Shown one piece after another: positions 48,062 to 56,706 of a stretch of 64,000 bases of DNA. The first letter of the stretch is position 1, and each line of letters begins with the position of its first letter. The notes under the pieces are model-generated. The model saw only the letters and a program-made list of their open reading frames with translations. It was not told the origin of the DNA and did not search any database. The DNA is taken from the NCBI RefSeq assembly GCF_014202645.1, contig NZ_JACHHG010000010.1, positions 1-64,000 of the forward strand, given 5' to 3'. This DNA comes from Deinobacterium chartae (GTDB lineage Bacteria > Deinococcota > Deinococci > Deinococcales > Deinococcaceae). The translations under genes and the position numbers were made by a program.

Positions 48062-48682
48062 ATGAGATCGTCCGAAGCAGGAGAGGCCACCTTGGCCCCG
48101 CGCCGCGCCCAGATCCGCCGCGACACCCTAGAGACCCGCATCCGGATCGAGCTGGACCTTGACCAGCCGCTCGAGGGACCGCTCCGGACCGGGCACGGCT
48201 TTCAGGAGCACATGCTCGACCAGATCCGCCGCCACGGCCGGCTCGGGCTGGTGATCGAGGCCGAGGGCGACTTGCACGTGGACGTACACCACCTCGCCGA
48301 GGACACGGGCATCGCGCTGGGGCAGGCCCTCTCGCAGGCCCTGGGCGACCGGCGCGGCATCGAACGCTACGCCGATGCCTTCGTGCCCATGGACGAAACG
48401 CTGGCGCACGTCGTTCTAGACTTTTCCGGGCGCGCCCACCTCGCTTTTGAACCCGAACGCCTCGAGGTGGTCGGGGACGCCAACGGCTACAACATCTACC
48501 ACCTGCGCGAGTTCCTGCGCGGGCTGTGCAACCACGCGGGCATCACGCTGCACGTGCGCCTGCTGGCCGGACGCGAGGCCCACCACGTGATCGAGGCGAT
48601 CACCAAGGCCCTGGCCCGGGCCATCTACCTTGCAACCCGCGTAACCGGCCAGGCCCTCCCCTCTACCAAAGGCCTGCTGTGA
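48062..48682 (+). CDS. hisB: Imidazoleglycerol-phosphate dehydratase
   Basis: Sixth step of histidine synthesis. The 206-aa monofunctional enzyme has the duplicated HisB fold with the Mn-binding repeats: GFQEHMLDQIRRHG (FxxHML-D), DVHHLAEDTGIALGQAL (DxHHxxED) near residue 80, and later YHLREFLRGLCNHAGITLHV and AHHVIEAITKALARAI. The C-terminus STKGLL is family-typical. It is 67 bp upstream of hisH. Confidence 0.94.
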   Translation: MRSSEAGEATLAPRRAQIRRDTLETRIRIELDLDQPLEGPLRTGHGFQEHMLDQIRRHGRLGLVIEAEGDLHVDVHHLAEDTGIALGQALSQALGDRRGIERYADAFVPMDETLAHVVLDFSGRAHLAFEPERLEVVGDANGYNIYHLREFLRGLCNHAGITLHVRLLAGREAHHVIEAITKALARAIYLATRVTGQALPSTKGLL

Positions 48683-48749
48683 CCCCGCCGCTTCCAGGCA
48701 GCCCAACCTTTCAGGCTGCCCTGCACCTGCCCGAACCCGAGGTGAACCC

Positions 48750-49364
48750 GTGAACACCCTTTTGATCGACTATGGAAGCGGCAACCTGCGCAGCGCCGCC
48801 AAGGCCCTCGAGCGTGCCGAGTTCGACCTGACCGTCTCCTCGGACCCGGACGCGGTCGCCCGCGCCGACGCCCTGGTGATTCCCGGGCAGGGCCACTTCC
48901 GTCAGGTGATGGAACGCTTCCGCGCCGCCGGTTTCGAGGAGCCGATCCGGGCGGCCATCGCCGCCGGCAAGCCGGTGCTGGGCATCTGCGTGGGCCTGCA
49001 ACTGCTGTTCGACGGCTCGGACGAAGCGCCCGAAACGCCCGGTCTGGGCGTGCTGCGCGGTCAGATCCGGCGCTTTACGGGCGACATCAAGGTGCCGCAG
49101 ATGCAGTGGAACACCCTCGAGCCGGTCGGCGACAGCCCGCTGCTCGAGGGCGTGGCCTGCGCCTCGTTCGCCTATTTTGTGCATTCGTACTATGCGCCGC
49201 TGGACGCCGAGGTGGACGCCGGAGCGATCAGCGACTACGGCACGCCGTTCTGGAGCGTGATCTCGCACGGCAACGTGCAGGCCACGCAGTTCCACCCGGA
49301 AAAGAGTCAGGACGTGGGACTGCAGATCCTGCGGAATTTTAAACGTTTCGCCAAGAACGCCTAA
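48750..49364 (+). CDS. hisH: Imidazole glycerol phosphate synthase, glutaminase subunit
   Basis: Supplies ammonia from glutamine to HisF. The 204-aa class I glutamine amidotransferase starts at GTG 48750. Motifs: DYGSGNLRSAAKALE, IPGQGHFRQVM (oxyanion region), the nucleophile in LGICVGLQLLFD (Cys, about residue 79) and the His-Glu of ATQFHPEKSQDVG (about 183). No hisF or hisA follows; the rest of the pathway is elsewhere. Confidence 0.95.
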   Translation: MNTLLIDYGSGNLRSAAKALERAEFDLTVSSDPDAVARADALVIPGQGHFRQVMERFRAAGFEEPIRAAIAAGKPVLGICVGLQLLFDGSDEAPETPGLGVLRGQIRRFTGDIKVPQMQWNTLEPVGDSPLLEGVACASFAYFVHSYYAPLDAEVDAGAISDYGTPFWSVISHGNVQATQFHPEKSQDVGLQILRNFKRFAKNA

Positions 49365-49376
49365 ACCGCTGAGCGA

Positions 49377-49382
49377 TATAAT
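49377..49382 (+). promoter_or_regulatory. Candidate -10 box of glgB
   Basis: TATAAT (49377-49382) lies 50 bp before the glgB ATG and just after the hisH stop. The -35 region is weak. Confidence 0.5.
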
Positions 49383-49431
49383 CCCCTTCAAAACGCAGGT
49401 CTGACCTGATTGCTGTGTCTTGAAGGAGAGC

Positions 49432-51621
49432 ATGTCCCACACCTTTCTGAACAAACACGAGGTCGAGCAGGTCATGGCGGGCCGTCATTACGACCCTTTC
49501 CGTGTGCTCGGCCTCCATCCGCTGGGAGGCAACGACTGGGTCATTCAGGCCTGGCTGCCCGACGTCCGTGAAGCCGAGGTGATCTTGCCCTCCGGTCGGC
49601 GCTACCCGATGCGCCGCACCCTCGAGGCCGGCTTTTTTCAGGTACGCGTGCCCGAAGAACCCGACCTGGGCCGCTACCTGCTGCGCACCGTCTTTCACGA
49701 CGGCAGCGAGCTCACCCGGCGCGACCCCTACAGCTTCTGGCCGCTGCTGGGCGACTTTGACCTGGCCCTGCTGCAAGCAGGCGACCACCACTACGCCTAC
49801 GAGAAACTGGGCGCCCACATCCGCGAGGTGGACGGGGTCACGGGGGTCCACTTCGCAGTGTGGGCCCCGCACGCCGAACGGGTTTCGGTGGTGGGCCACT
49901 TCAACGGCTGGAACGGGCTGCGCCACCCGATGCGCAACATGGGCTCCTCGGGCGTGTGGGAACTGTTTATTCCCGGACTGGGCCACGGTGAGCTGTACCG
50001 TTTCGAGATTCGCACGCGGCGCGGTGAGCTGCTGCTGAAATCCGACCCGTACGGCCGCTGCATGGAGATGCGCCCCTCGACCGCCTCGATCGTCTGGGAC
50101 ATCGAGGGATTCGAGTGGACCGACGCCGAGTACCTGGCGCGCCGCCGCAGCGACGCGCGTGACCAGCCGATCTCGGTGTACGAGGTGCACCTGGGCTCCT
50201 GGGCGCGCGGCGAAAACGGCAGCTTCCTCAACTACCGCGAGCTCGCGCACCGCATCGCGGACTACGTCACCGACCTGGGCTTCACGCACGTCGAACTGCT
50301 GCCGATCACCGAGCACCCCTTCGACGGTTCGTGGGGCTATCAGGTCACCGGTTACTTCGCGCCCACCTCGAGGTTCGGCACCCCGCAGGACTTCATGTAC
50401 TTCGTCAACCACCTGCACTCGCGCGGGATCGGCGTCATCATCGACTGGGTTCCGGGGCACTTTCCCAAGGACCCCTCGGGGCTGGCGTACTTCGACGGCC
50501 AGGCGCTGTACGAGTACGCCGACCCGCGCAAGGGCGAGCACCAGGACTGGGGTACGCACATCTTCGACTACGGCCGCGCCGAGGTCGTGAACTTCCTGCT
50601 GGCCTCGGCCAACTTCTGGCTCGACAAGTACCACGTCGACGGCCTGCGCGTGGACGCGGTGGCCTCGATGCTGTACCTGGACTTCTCGCGCAAGCCCGGC
50701 GAGTGGGTGCCCAACCAGTACGGCGGCAACGAGAACCTCGAGGCCATCGCCTTCTTGAAACGCCTCAACGAGCTGACCCACCGCTACTTCCCCGGTGTGC
50801 TGAACATGGCCGAGGAGTCCTCGAGCTTCCCGGGCGTGAGCTCGCCGGTGTTCGCAGGCGGGCTGGGCTTCGACTTCAAGTGGGGCATGGGCTGGATGAA
50901 CGACTCGCTGGCCTACTTCGAGAAAGACCCGATCTACCGCAAGTACGAGCACCACAAGATCTCGTTTTTCATGGTGTACGCCTACAGCGAGAACTACATC
51001 CTGCCGATCTCGCACGACGAGGTGGTGCACGGCAAGCGCAGCATGATCGAGAAGATGCCCGGCGACGTATGGCAAAAGTTCGCGGGCCTGCGCGCCTTCT
51101 TGGGATACCAGTGGACCATGCCCGGCAAGAAACTGCTGTTTATGGGCCAGGAATTCGGGCAGTGGAAAGAGTGGCAGTACGCCGAGAGCCTCGAGTGGAA
51201 CCTGCTCGACTTTCCCTCGCACCGCGGCGTGCAGCGCCTGGTCGCGGACCTCAACCGCCTCTACCGCAGCGAGCGCGCCCTGCACGCCGCCGACAACATC
51301 CCGGGCGGCTTCGAATGGCTGGTGAGCGACGACGCGGACCGCTCGGTGTACGCCTACTTGCGCAGGGACCCTGCCAGCGGCGAGTTTGTCGTGGTCATCT
51401 GCAACTTCACCCCAGTGCAGTACGACCGCTACCGCCTGGGCGTCCCCGAGGGCGGCGCGTACCTCGAGGTGCTGAACTCGGACGCCGAGCTCTACTGGGG
51501 CGGCAACAAGGGCAACTTAGGCGAGGTGTGGGCCAGCGACCAGCCCAGCCACGGGCGGCCTTTCTCGCTCGAGGTGCTGCTGCCCGCCTACGGCGTCTTG
51601 GTGTTCAAGCCGCGCCGCTGA
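49432..51621 (+). CDS. glgB: 1,4-alpha-glucan branching enzyme
   Basis: Introduces alpha-1,6 branches into glycogen. The 729-aa product (ATG 49432 after GAAGGAG; a TTG four codons upstream is less likely) has an N-terminal branching-enzyme module, a CBM48 (GVHFAVWAPHAERVSVVGHFNGWN, about residue 138) and the GH13 barrel. Active-site motifs: VDGLRVDAVASMLY (nucleophile Asp, about 405), NMAEESSSFPGVS (acid Glu, about 460) and PISHDEVVHGKRSM (about 524). The C-terminal beta domain ends YGVLVFKPRR. No other glycogen gene is in the window. Confidence 0.96.
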   Translation: MSHTFLNKHEVEQVMAGRHYDPFRVLGLHPLGGNDWVIQAWLPDVREAEVILPSGRRYPMRRTLEAGFFQVRVPEEPDLGRYLLRTVFHDGSELTRRDPYSFWPLLGDFDLALLQAGDHHYAYEKLGAHIREVDGVTGVHFAVWAPHAERVSVVGHFNGWNGLRHPMRNMGSSGVWELFIPGLGHGELYRFEIRTRRGELLLKSDPYGRCMEMRPSTASIVWDIEGFEWTDAEYLARRRSDARDQPISVYEVHLGSWARGENGSFLNYRELAHRIADYVTDLGFTHVELLPITEHPFDGSWGYQVTGYFAPTSRFGTPQDFMYFVNHLHSRGIGVIIDWVPGHFPKDPSGLAYFDGQALYEYADPRKGEHQDWGTHIFDYGRAEVVNFLLASANFWLDKYHVDGLRVDAVASMLYLDFSRKPGEWVPNQYGGNENLEAIAFLKRLNELTHRYFPGVLNMAEESSSFPGVSSPVFAGGLGFDFKWGMGWMNDSLAYFEKDPIYRKYEHHKISFFMVYAYSENYILPISHDEVVHGKRSMIEKMPGDVWQKFAGLRAFLGYQWTMPGKKLLFMGQEFGQWKEWQYAESLEWNLLDFPSHRGVQRLVADLNRLYRSERALHAADNIPGGFEWLVSDDADRSVYAYLRRDPASGEFVVVICNFTPVQYDRYRLGVPEGGAYLEVLNSDAELYWGGNKGNLGEVWASDQPSHGRPFSLEVLLPAYGVLVFKPRR

Positions 51622-51623
51622 AT

Positions 51624-51666
51624 GCGGTGATCAGCAGCACCCCTTTGCGGCGCTGCTGATCACCGC
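51624..51666. terminator. Bidirectional terminator after glgB
   Basis: Perfect 15-bp stem (51624-51638 with 51652-51666), 13-nt loop, starting 3 nt after the glgB stop and shared with the convergent DUF2243 gene. Confidence 0.85.
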
Positions 51667-51670
51667 GACC

Positions 51671-52159
51671 TCAAGTCGCGCGCCGCCCGCGCCGGATCAG
51701 CAGCGTCCCGGCCACCAGCAGCAGCGCGCCCAGGGCCAGGTAGCCCAGGTCGTAGGCCAGCTCGTCTGGGCCCGGACGCACGTGGTGCAGGCCCAGCACC
51801 TGGTGCATGACCAGGCCCTCGATCAGGTTAAAAAGCCCCCAGCCGGCCAGCAGCCCGCCGATCAGGGTATTCGGGCGTCGCTCGAGGTCGGTGCCCCGCG
51901 CTCCGATCCACAGCAGCAGCAGGCCCAGCAGGGTAAAAACCCAGGTGAGCGCATGAAACAGGCCGTCGGCCAGCGTGTTGAGGTGGAGGTTTTCCAGCGA
52001 GGTGGGTGGGTAGGGCTCGCTGAGCAGGTGGTGCCACTGCAGGATCTGGTGCAGCACGATACCGTCGACAAAGCCGCCCATACCCATGCCCATCACGACC
52101 GCTCCGGCCACCCAAGTACGGGCCGTCCGGTTCGCCGGGTTGTTCGCGTTGTGCGTCAT
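51671..52159 (-). CDS. DUF2243 family membrane protein
   Basis: The 162-aa product from ATG 52159 (RBS GGAGG) has four membrane segments. The GFVDGIVLHQILQWHHLLS motif and its echo NLIEGLVMHQVLGLHHVRPG, with conserved D/E and His pairs inside the membrane, are the DUF2243 hallmark and suggest a metal or heme site. Function unknown. Confidence 0.88.
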   Translation of the reverse strand: MTHNANNPANRTARTWVAGAVVMGMGMGGFVDGIVLHQILQWHHLLSEPYPPTSLENLHLNTLADGLFHALTWVFTLLGLLLLWIGARGTDLERRPNTLIGGLLAGWGLFNLIEGLVMHQVLGLHHVRPGPDELAYDLGYLALGALLLVAGTLLIRRGRRAT

Positions 52160-52297
52160 GAGAACCTCCGCCGTTGCCTCGAGGGTGACCCAGGGGAGGC
52201 AGCGGTGGATGAGCCGCACCTTTGGGAAACCCAGAACACTTCGCATCTCGCGCTCGGGGGCCCACGCGGCGGCGGAAGGGGCTAAGCTGGGGGCGTG

Positions 52298-52537
52298 ATG
52301 TGGCTCAATTACCTCAACCTGGGTCTGCTGTTCGTGCTGGCCTTCTTGCTGCTGATGCCGCTGCTGGGCCTGGGCCTCCCCCCAGCCTGGACCGTGGTGG
52401 CCCTGCTGGTGGCCCGACTGGCGGTCTCGGGCCTGCGCGCCAAAGTACAGCCCGCGCGTCGGCGCGGGCTGTGGTCCGAGGTGCTGGTGACGCTGGTGGT
52501 CAGCGCGCTGATCTTAGGCCAAGGACCCGAGCGGTAG
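52298..52537 (+). CDS. Small membrane protein
   Basis: A 79-aa protein from ATG 52298 (GTG one codon earlier is also possible), with a G-rich RBS (CTGGGGG) and a TAAGCT -10-like box just before. Two or three hydrophobic helices: LGLLFVLAFLLLMPLLGLGL, WTVVALLVARLAVSGL, VLVTLVVSALILG. Family not recognised. Its last 38 bp overlap the 3' end of the convergent propeller-protein gene. Confidence 0.6.
   Translation: MWLNYLNLGLLFVLAFLLLMPLLGLGLPPAWTVVALLVARLAVSGLRAKVQPARRRGLWSEVLVTLVVSALILGQGPER
52448..52471 (-). terminator. Hairpin downstream of the propeller-protein gene
   Basis: CAGCCCGCGC and GCGCGGGCTG (52448-52457, 52462-52471) with a GTCG loop, 29 bp beyond the stop of the minus-strand gene and inside the small membrane ORF on the other strand. 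Confidence 0.6.
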
Positions 52538-54131
52538 GAGCGGCGAGCTCCGCCCGCGACAGCAGGGTGGCCACGTCGACCGGGAACTGGACTTGCAGGT
52601 TCGGCGTGTGAAAGACCACCCGGCGCAGGGTCAAGTCGGCCGCGAGGCTCGCACCCGGTAAGGTGGCCAAGTCGGCCAGGCGGACGTACGGCACCCCCTC
52701 GATCAGGCGGGCCCGCAACGCGAAAGGCTCGCCTCCCAGAACCAGGGTCGCCCGGCCCGAGACGTAACCGGCGGGGAACGCTCCGAGCGCGGCCGAGACC
52801 GGTACGAAGGGCAGGTACAGGTCTCCCCCGAGCACCCGCGCCGCGCGCCCGGCCGTCTCGGCGGCAAAAGCCGAAGGGCCAGCCGGTTGCGCCGGGGTGG
52901 GCACCGCCACAGCGGGTGGCTGACGCACCCCGGCCAGCGGAGCATTCGGCTGAGCGGGCAGCGGAGGCGTGCCGGCGACCGGCGGACGCACGACCGGCGC
53001 TGCGGGGCGCTTGGCAAAGATCGCCTGCGCTTCGGCGGAACTCAGCACCCGGCCCCAGGCGGTGGAGACGTTGCGGTAGTACGGCCAGGGACTGCGGGCC
53101 AGCGGCGACAGGCCCTTGATGGCCGCGACCTTGCCGCTGAGCGAACTGAAGTACAGCTCGCCCTTTTCGGAAACGGCGGCGGAGGTGTCGATGCGCCCCT
53201 CGAGGGCGAAGTTCCACAGCTCCTGTCCCTGGGGCGAGAAGGCGCGCAGCCGGCCGTCGTAGGCACCCACCACGATCTCGCCGCCCTCGAGCTGCACGGC
53301 GGGGGCTGCGATCTGAGCGCCGAGGTCGCGCGACCAGACTTCCTGACCTTCGCGGTTCACCGCGTAGAGCTTGCGGTCAAAAGAACCCACCACGATCAGA
53401 CCCTCGCCGGTGATGATCGGCGAGGCGTTCACGAACAGACCGGTGGGAAAACGCCACTTGAGCTGGCCGTCGGGGGTCAGCGCGTACAGGTGACGGTCAC
53501 TCGAGCCGAAGTACAGCGTGCCGTCGCTGTCGATGGCTGCGCTCGAGAAGATCGTGGAACCGGCCTGGAAGGTCCAGCGCGGCTGTCCCTGCGCGGTCAG
53601 GGCATAGAAACGGCCGCTTTGCGTTCCAAAATAGATGCTGCCGTCGGGAGCGACGGCCGGACTGGAGAAGATTTCAGACGGGGCCTGGAAGGTCCACAGC
53701 ACGCTTCCCTGGGCGCTGAGCGCGACCACCTTGCCGGTGGTGGAGGCCAGAATCAGGCTGCCATCGGCCCGCAGCGCCGGCGTGGCGTACAGATCACCGT
53801 CGGCCTTGTACTTCCAGATGACCTTGCCGTCCGGACCAACCGCGTACAGGTGATCGTCGTAGCTGGCGACGTAGATGCGCCCGCCCGGTCCGACGACCGG
53901 CGCGGCGCGCCCGATGTCGGACAACTTGAAACTCCAGCGGGTTTCCCCGCTGGGCGAAACGCGCTTGAGGTTTCCGTCGCTGCTGACGAACAGCAGGTCA
54001 CCGCCCTCTGCGACCGAGATGCTGCCGATGGCCTTGAGTTCTCGGGTCCAGTTAACTGATGGAACAGCCAGCGCTGAGTGAAGAGCCCCCAGCGTGGAAA
54101 GCAAACCGACTCTCATAATCAGTTGACACAT
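52500..54131 (-). CDS. Secreted PQQ-type beta-propeller protein with C-terminal stalk-like domain
   Basis: The 543-aa product starts at ATG 54131 (AGGGAG 9 nt upstream) with a signal peptide (MRVGLLSTLGALHSALAV within the first 24 residues). About residues 30-330 are eight or so repeats of the form (G)xIYxGSxDxxLYALxPDGxxxWxF, for example YVASYDDHLYAVGPDGKVIWKY, a quinoprotein-like propeller without obvious enzyme residues. A Pro/Ala-rich linker (about 365-430) leads to GGDLYLPFVPVSAALGAFP ... VPYVRLADLATLPG, resembling the copper amine oxidase N-terminal (stalk) domain common in Deinococcus and Firmicutes surface proteins. Likely a cell-surface protein. Divergent from the next gene. Confidence 0.8.
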   Translation of the reverse strand: MCQLIMRVGLLSTLGALHSALAVPSVNWTRELKAIGSISVAEGGDLLFVSSDGNLKRVSPSGETRWSFKLSDIGRAAPVVGPGGRIYVASYDDHLYAVGPDGKVIWKYKADGDLYATPALRADGSLILASTTGKVVALSAQGSVLWTFQAPSEIFSSPAVAPDGSIYFGTQSGRFYALTAQGQPRWTFQAGSTIFSSAAIDSDGTLYFGSSDRHLYALTPDGQLKWRFPTGLFVNASPIITGEGLIVVGSFDRKLYAVNREGQEVWSRDLGAQIAAPAVQLEGGEIVVGAYDGRLRAFSPQGQELWNFALEGRIDTSAAVSEKGELYFSSLSGKVAAIKGLSPLARSPWPYYRNVSTAWGRVLSSAEAQAIFAKRPAAPVVRPPVAGTPPLPAQPNAPLAGVRQPPAVAVPTPAQPAGPSAFAAETAGRAARVLGGDLYLPFVPVSAALGAFPAGYVSGRATLVLGGEPFALRARLIEGVPYVRLADLATLPGASLAADLTLRRVVFHTPNLQVQFPVDVATLLSRAELAAPTARVLGLRSAR

Positions 54132-54197
54132 CTTTACTCTCCCTTTAGGGAGCTTATTGTTTACTTTCATACGCTGGACGATACCCGATAACGCTCT

Positions 54198-54203
54198 TAA
54201 AAT
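54198..54203 (+). promoter_or_regulatory. Candidate -10 box of the secreted helical protein gene
   Basis: TAAAAT (54198-54203) ends 10 nt before the ATG at 54214, and no Shine-Dalgarno is visible, so the transcript is probably leaderless or nearly so. Confidence 0.45.
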
Positions 54204-54213
54204 GCTAAGTGCT

Positions 54214-54732
54214 ATGAACAAGACCCTCATGATCGCTGCTGTACTCGGACTCAGCTCTGTTGCTTTCGCTCAGACCACGACGCAGCCCGCCACTCCTGCG
54301 GCCCCCGCGACCACTGAGACCGCACCGGCCGAGACCCGCTCTCCCCAGGAGCACTTCGCCCGCGCCCAGGAAATGGCCGCCCAGGCCGAAATCGCCTACC
54401 CGGTCGCCTTCGCCGACCGCATCCTGTGGAAGGCCGCTCTGGCCGAGGCTTACGCCGCCAGCAGCGCCGAGCCCAACAACCGCCAGTACACCGCGTACCT
54501 GGGCCAGCTCTACACCACCACCCAGTGGTGGATCAACGGCTACAACACCTGGCTGCGCCTGGGCGACCTGAACGAGCAGGAGCGCCAGTGGGCCGCCCTG
54601 ACCGCCGCCAAGCTCGCCTACCTGCGCCTGCAGGCCGGTGACCGCGCTGGAGCGACCGCCTACATCAACCAGGGCCTGCAGTGGGCCCAGACCCCCTCGC
54701 TGCTCTCGCTGCAGCAGGCTGCCGCCCGCTAA
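54214..54732 (+). CDS. Secreted helical (TPR-like) protein
   Basis: The 172-aa product from ATG 54214 has a clear signal peptide MNKTLMIAAVLGLSSVAFA-Q, a low-complexity Thr/Pro/Ala stretch (TTTQPATPAAPATTETAPAE), then helices resembling TPR or Sel1-like repeats (LWKAALAEAYAASSAEPNNRQYTAYLGQLY, AAKLAYLRLQAGDRAGATAYINQGLQWA). No function can be assigned. It shares its upstream region with the divergent propeller gene, suggesting joint control. Confidence 0.7.
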   Translation: MNKTLMIAAVLGLSSVAFAQTTTQPATPAAPATTETAPAETRSPQEHFARAQEMAAQAEIAYPVAFADRILWKAALAEAYAASSAEPNNRQYTAYLGQLYTTTQWWINGYNTWLRLGDLNEQERQWAALTAAKLAYLRLQAGDRAGATAYINQGLQWAQTPSLLSLQQAAAR

Positions 54733-54739
54733 TTCACTG

Positions 54740-54782
54740 CCTCATGATAAAAGCGCCCCGCTGGGGCGCTTTTATCATGAGG
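54740..54782. terminator. Bidirectional terminator
   Basis: Perfect 20-bp stem (54740-54759 with 54763-54782), 3-nt loop, AAAA/TTTT in the stem, between convergent genes. Confidence 0.92.
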
Positions 54783-54796
54783 TTTGCCTTGAGGCC

Positions 54797-55513
54797 TTAC
54801 AGCGGCCACAGCGGGTGGCCCTGATCCGGTGACGGATAGCTCCGGAACTCCCACTTCAGACCTTGCGGCGCAGCTCCGGTCACGAACTCGACCGCCGAAC
54901 CGCCGCGCTTCTTGACCACCCGGTTCCAGCCGGGCTTGAAGTGCAGGTTGTACCGCACGGTCCCCAGCAGGGTCGCACCGGAAAAACAGCGGGTCTGACC
55001 GACCACGCTCGCCGCCTCGGCAAAATACCAGTACCCCACCGAGTTCGTATTCGCCTCGTCCCCACCCCACTCCTGCAGGTAATGCGGGCTTGTGGGACTT
55101 TCGACCCCGATCACCAGAAAGTGAAAACGGGTTTTTTCCGACGGGAAAAAGGTCAACTGCTTCTGGTTGACCAGTTGCTGCGTATTGCTGTAACAGAACT
55201 GGCCGACCACGGCGTCCGATCCGAGCTCGGTTCCCCCCTCGAGGTCAGCCGGAGGCCCTACCCGGATTTCAAAGTTTCCCTCCGCATCGAGGTGCCGAAC
55301 CACACCGTCGCTCGGAGCTCCGGACAGCAGCAGCGTGGGCCCCATCCAGGGCCAAACCTCGGCGGTGCGTCCCTGAAGTGTAAAACGCTCTCCCAGCGGC
55401 GCATACGAGGGAGTCGGGCCGCTACCGGGTGAGTCCGGATTCTCCGGACTCCGGGACGTCCCACACGACGCGAGCAGCAGGGTCAGCGCTGCAGCCAAAC
55501 CAAAAGTGCGCAT
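54797..55513 (-). CDS. Lipoprotein of unknown function
   Basis: The 238-aa product from ATG 55513 has a lipoprotein signal MRTFGLAAALTLLLASC with the lipobox Cys, then a Ser/Pro/Gly linker and a beta-rich domain (FTLQGRTAEVWPWMGPTLLLSG, FHFLVIGVESPTSPHY). Two Cys (FCYSN, TRCFSG) could form a disulfide. No family recognised. It lies 70 bp downstream of the kinase gene on the same strand. Confidence 0.7.
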   Translation of the reverse strand: MRTFGLAAALTLLLASCGTSRSPENPDSPGSGPTPSYAPLGERFTLQGRTAEVWPWMGPTLLLSGAPSDGVVRHLDAEGNFEIRVGPPADLEGGTELGSDAVVGQFCYSNTQQLVNQKQLTFFPSEKTRFHFLVIGVESPTSPHYLQEWGGDEANTNSVGYWYFAEAASVVGQTRCFSGATLLGTVRYNLHFKPGWNRVVKKRGGSAVEFVTGAAPQGLKWEFRSYPSPDQGHPLWPL

Positions 55514-55583
55514 GTTTCCTTCTTGGCGAAGCAGAGTTACGGCCAGCTTGCCTGCCGCCCAGTGACCGCAGCATGACAGCGGG

Positions 55584-56510
55584 TCAGCTGATCCAGGCAT
55601 TCCAGGCGGCTCCCTGCGGGGAGGTCAGAAAACGCAGCACCTCGAGGAGCACCCCGGCCGAGCGCTCGGCCCAGGAGCGCCCGGGGGCCGGACCACGGCC
55701 CAACAGGAACAGTCCGACTTGCAGCTGCCGCCGCAGGATACGCGCCTCGAGGCTGGGATCCGGGTCCAGCAGCCCCTGGGCCCGGTAGCCTTCGAGCATG
55801 AACGGCACCGCGCGCAGCGGCACGCCCGCGAAGTCCCAGGCCGGGTCGCCCCAGGTGGCCGCACCCCAGTCGATCACCGCGCGGTAGCGCGGACCCGCCG
55901 GGTCCACCATCACGTTGGTGGCCTGCGGGTCCCCGTGCAGAAAGCGGCGCGGGTGATCGGTGCGGGCAGCCTCCTCGAGGCGCGCGAGCCAGCGGTCCAG
56001 CCAGCGGACCTCGGACGGGCCGTAATGTCCCTCCTCGGCGCATCGGGCGGCCATCTCGCGCGGGTCGGGCAGGTCGTGGGACACCAAGTCGGCGTTGTCC
56101 GCCCCGGGAAGCACCCCGGCGTGCAGGCGGGCGTAGTCGGCGCCGAGTTCGCGCCACACGTCCGCGACCGCTTCGGGCTCGAGGTCCAGGGCGGCCAAGT
56201 GCGTCCCCGGAACGCGCTCGAGGACCACAAAAGGCCAGGGAAACAGCGCGTGATCCTCTTCGAAGACGATCAGATCCGGTGTGCGCACCCCGGCGGCTCG
56301 GGCCATGGGGATAATCCGGCTCTCGCGCTCCAGGGCCTCGGCGAACTTGGGGTCGTCGCGCGGAACGCGCAGGATCAGGTCATCACCCAGCGCAAACACC
56401 GCGTTGAAAATGCCGACCTCGGGCAGCCGGGTCAGCGGGCGACCCCCGAAACGGCGTGAGACCGCCTCGAGGCGGTCAGCGGACAGGTCCGGGAAATCGG
56501 GCAGCTTCAT
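55584..56510 (-). CDS. Aminoglycoside phosphotransferase (APH) family kinase
   Basis: The 308-aa product has the APH protein-kinase-like fold: FNAVFALGDDLILRVPRDD (ATP-binding strand with the catalytic Lys replaced by Arg), FVVLERVPGTHLA (hinge), RFLHGDPQATNVMVD (catalytic loop HGD-x-x-x-x-N, about residue 195) and AVIDWGAATWGDPAWDFA (metal Asp). It may act on a small molecule such as a sugar, homoserine or antibiotic; true resistance activity cannot be inferred. Confidence 0.88.
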   Translation of the reverse strand: MKLPDFPDLSADRLEAVSRRFGGRPLTRLPEVGIFNAVFALGDDLILRVPRDDPKFAEALERESRIIPMARAAGVRTPDLIVFEEDHALFPWPFVVLERVPGTHLAALDLEPEAVADVWRELGADYARLHAGVLPGADNADLVSHDLPDPREMAARCAEEGHYGPSEVRWLDRWLARLEEAARTDHPRRFLHGDPQATNVMVDPAGPRYRAVIDWGAATWGDPAWDFAGVPLRAVPFMLEGYRAQGLLDPDPSLEARILRRQLQVGLFLLGRGPAPGRSWAERSAGVLLEVLRFLTSPQGAAWNAWIS

Positions 56511-56543
56511 GCATCCTCCAGGTGGCGCGGCTCCAAATCAAAG

Positions 56544-56565
56544 CTCCGGTCCTGCGGGACCGGAG
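56544..56565. other. Short hairpin upstream of the APH gene
   Basis: CTCCGGTCC and GGACCGGAG (56544-56552, 56557-56565), loop TGCG, in the 196-bp gap between the sbcC end and the APH gene. Role unclear. Confidence 0.45.
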
Positions 56566-56599
56566 GGATCCGCGCTGCGAGCCTGTCAGCCGCAGCGGC

Positions 56600-56640
56600 G
56601 ACCACGGCAAGGCGGCTGTTCCCGCCGCCTTGCTGTGGTC
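56600..56640 (-). terminator. Terminator after sbcC
   Basis: A 17-bp stem with one mismatch (56600-56616 with 56624-56640), 7-nt loop, 67 bp after the sbcC stop. On the plus strand it is followed by ATTATTTT. Confidence 0.8.
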
Positions 56641-56706
56641 ATTATTTTCCCGGCGGCTTCGCGGCCACAGCGCCACATGGCCTAGCCCGAACGGGCAGTA
56701 CCCGGC

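Noticed and set aside
49339-51285. 648-codon open frame on the minus strand over glgB
   Set aside because: Antisense shadow of GlgB, whose motifs are complete on the plus strand.
55584-56510. Antibiotic-resistance label for the APH-fold kinase
   Set aside because: The APH fold includes many metabolic kinases; nothing in the context supports resistance.
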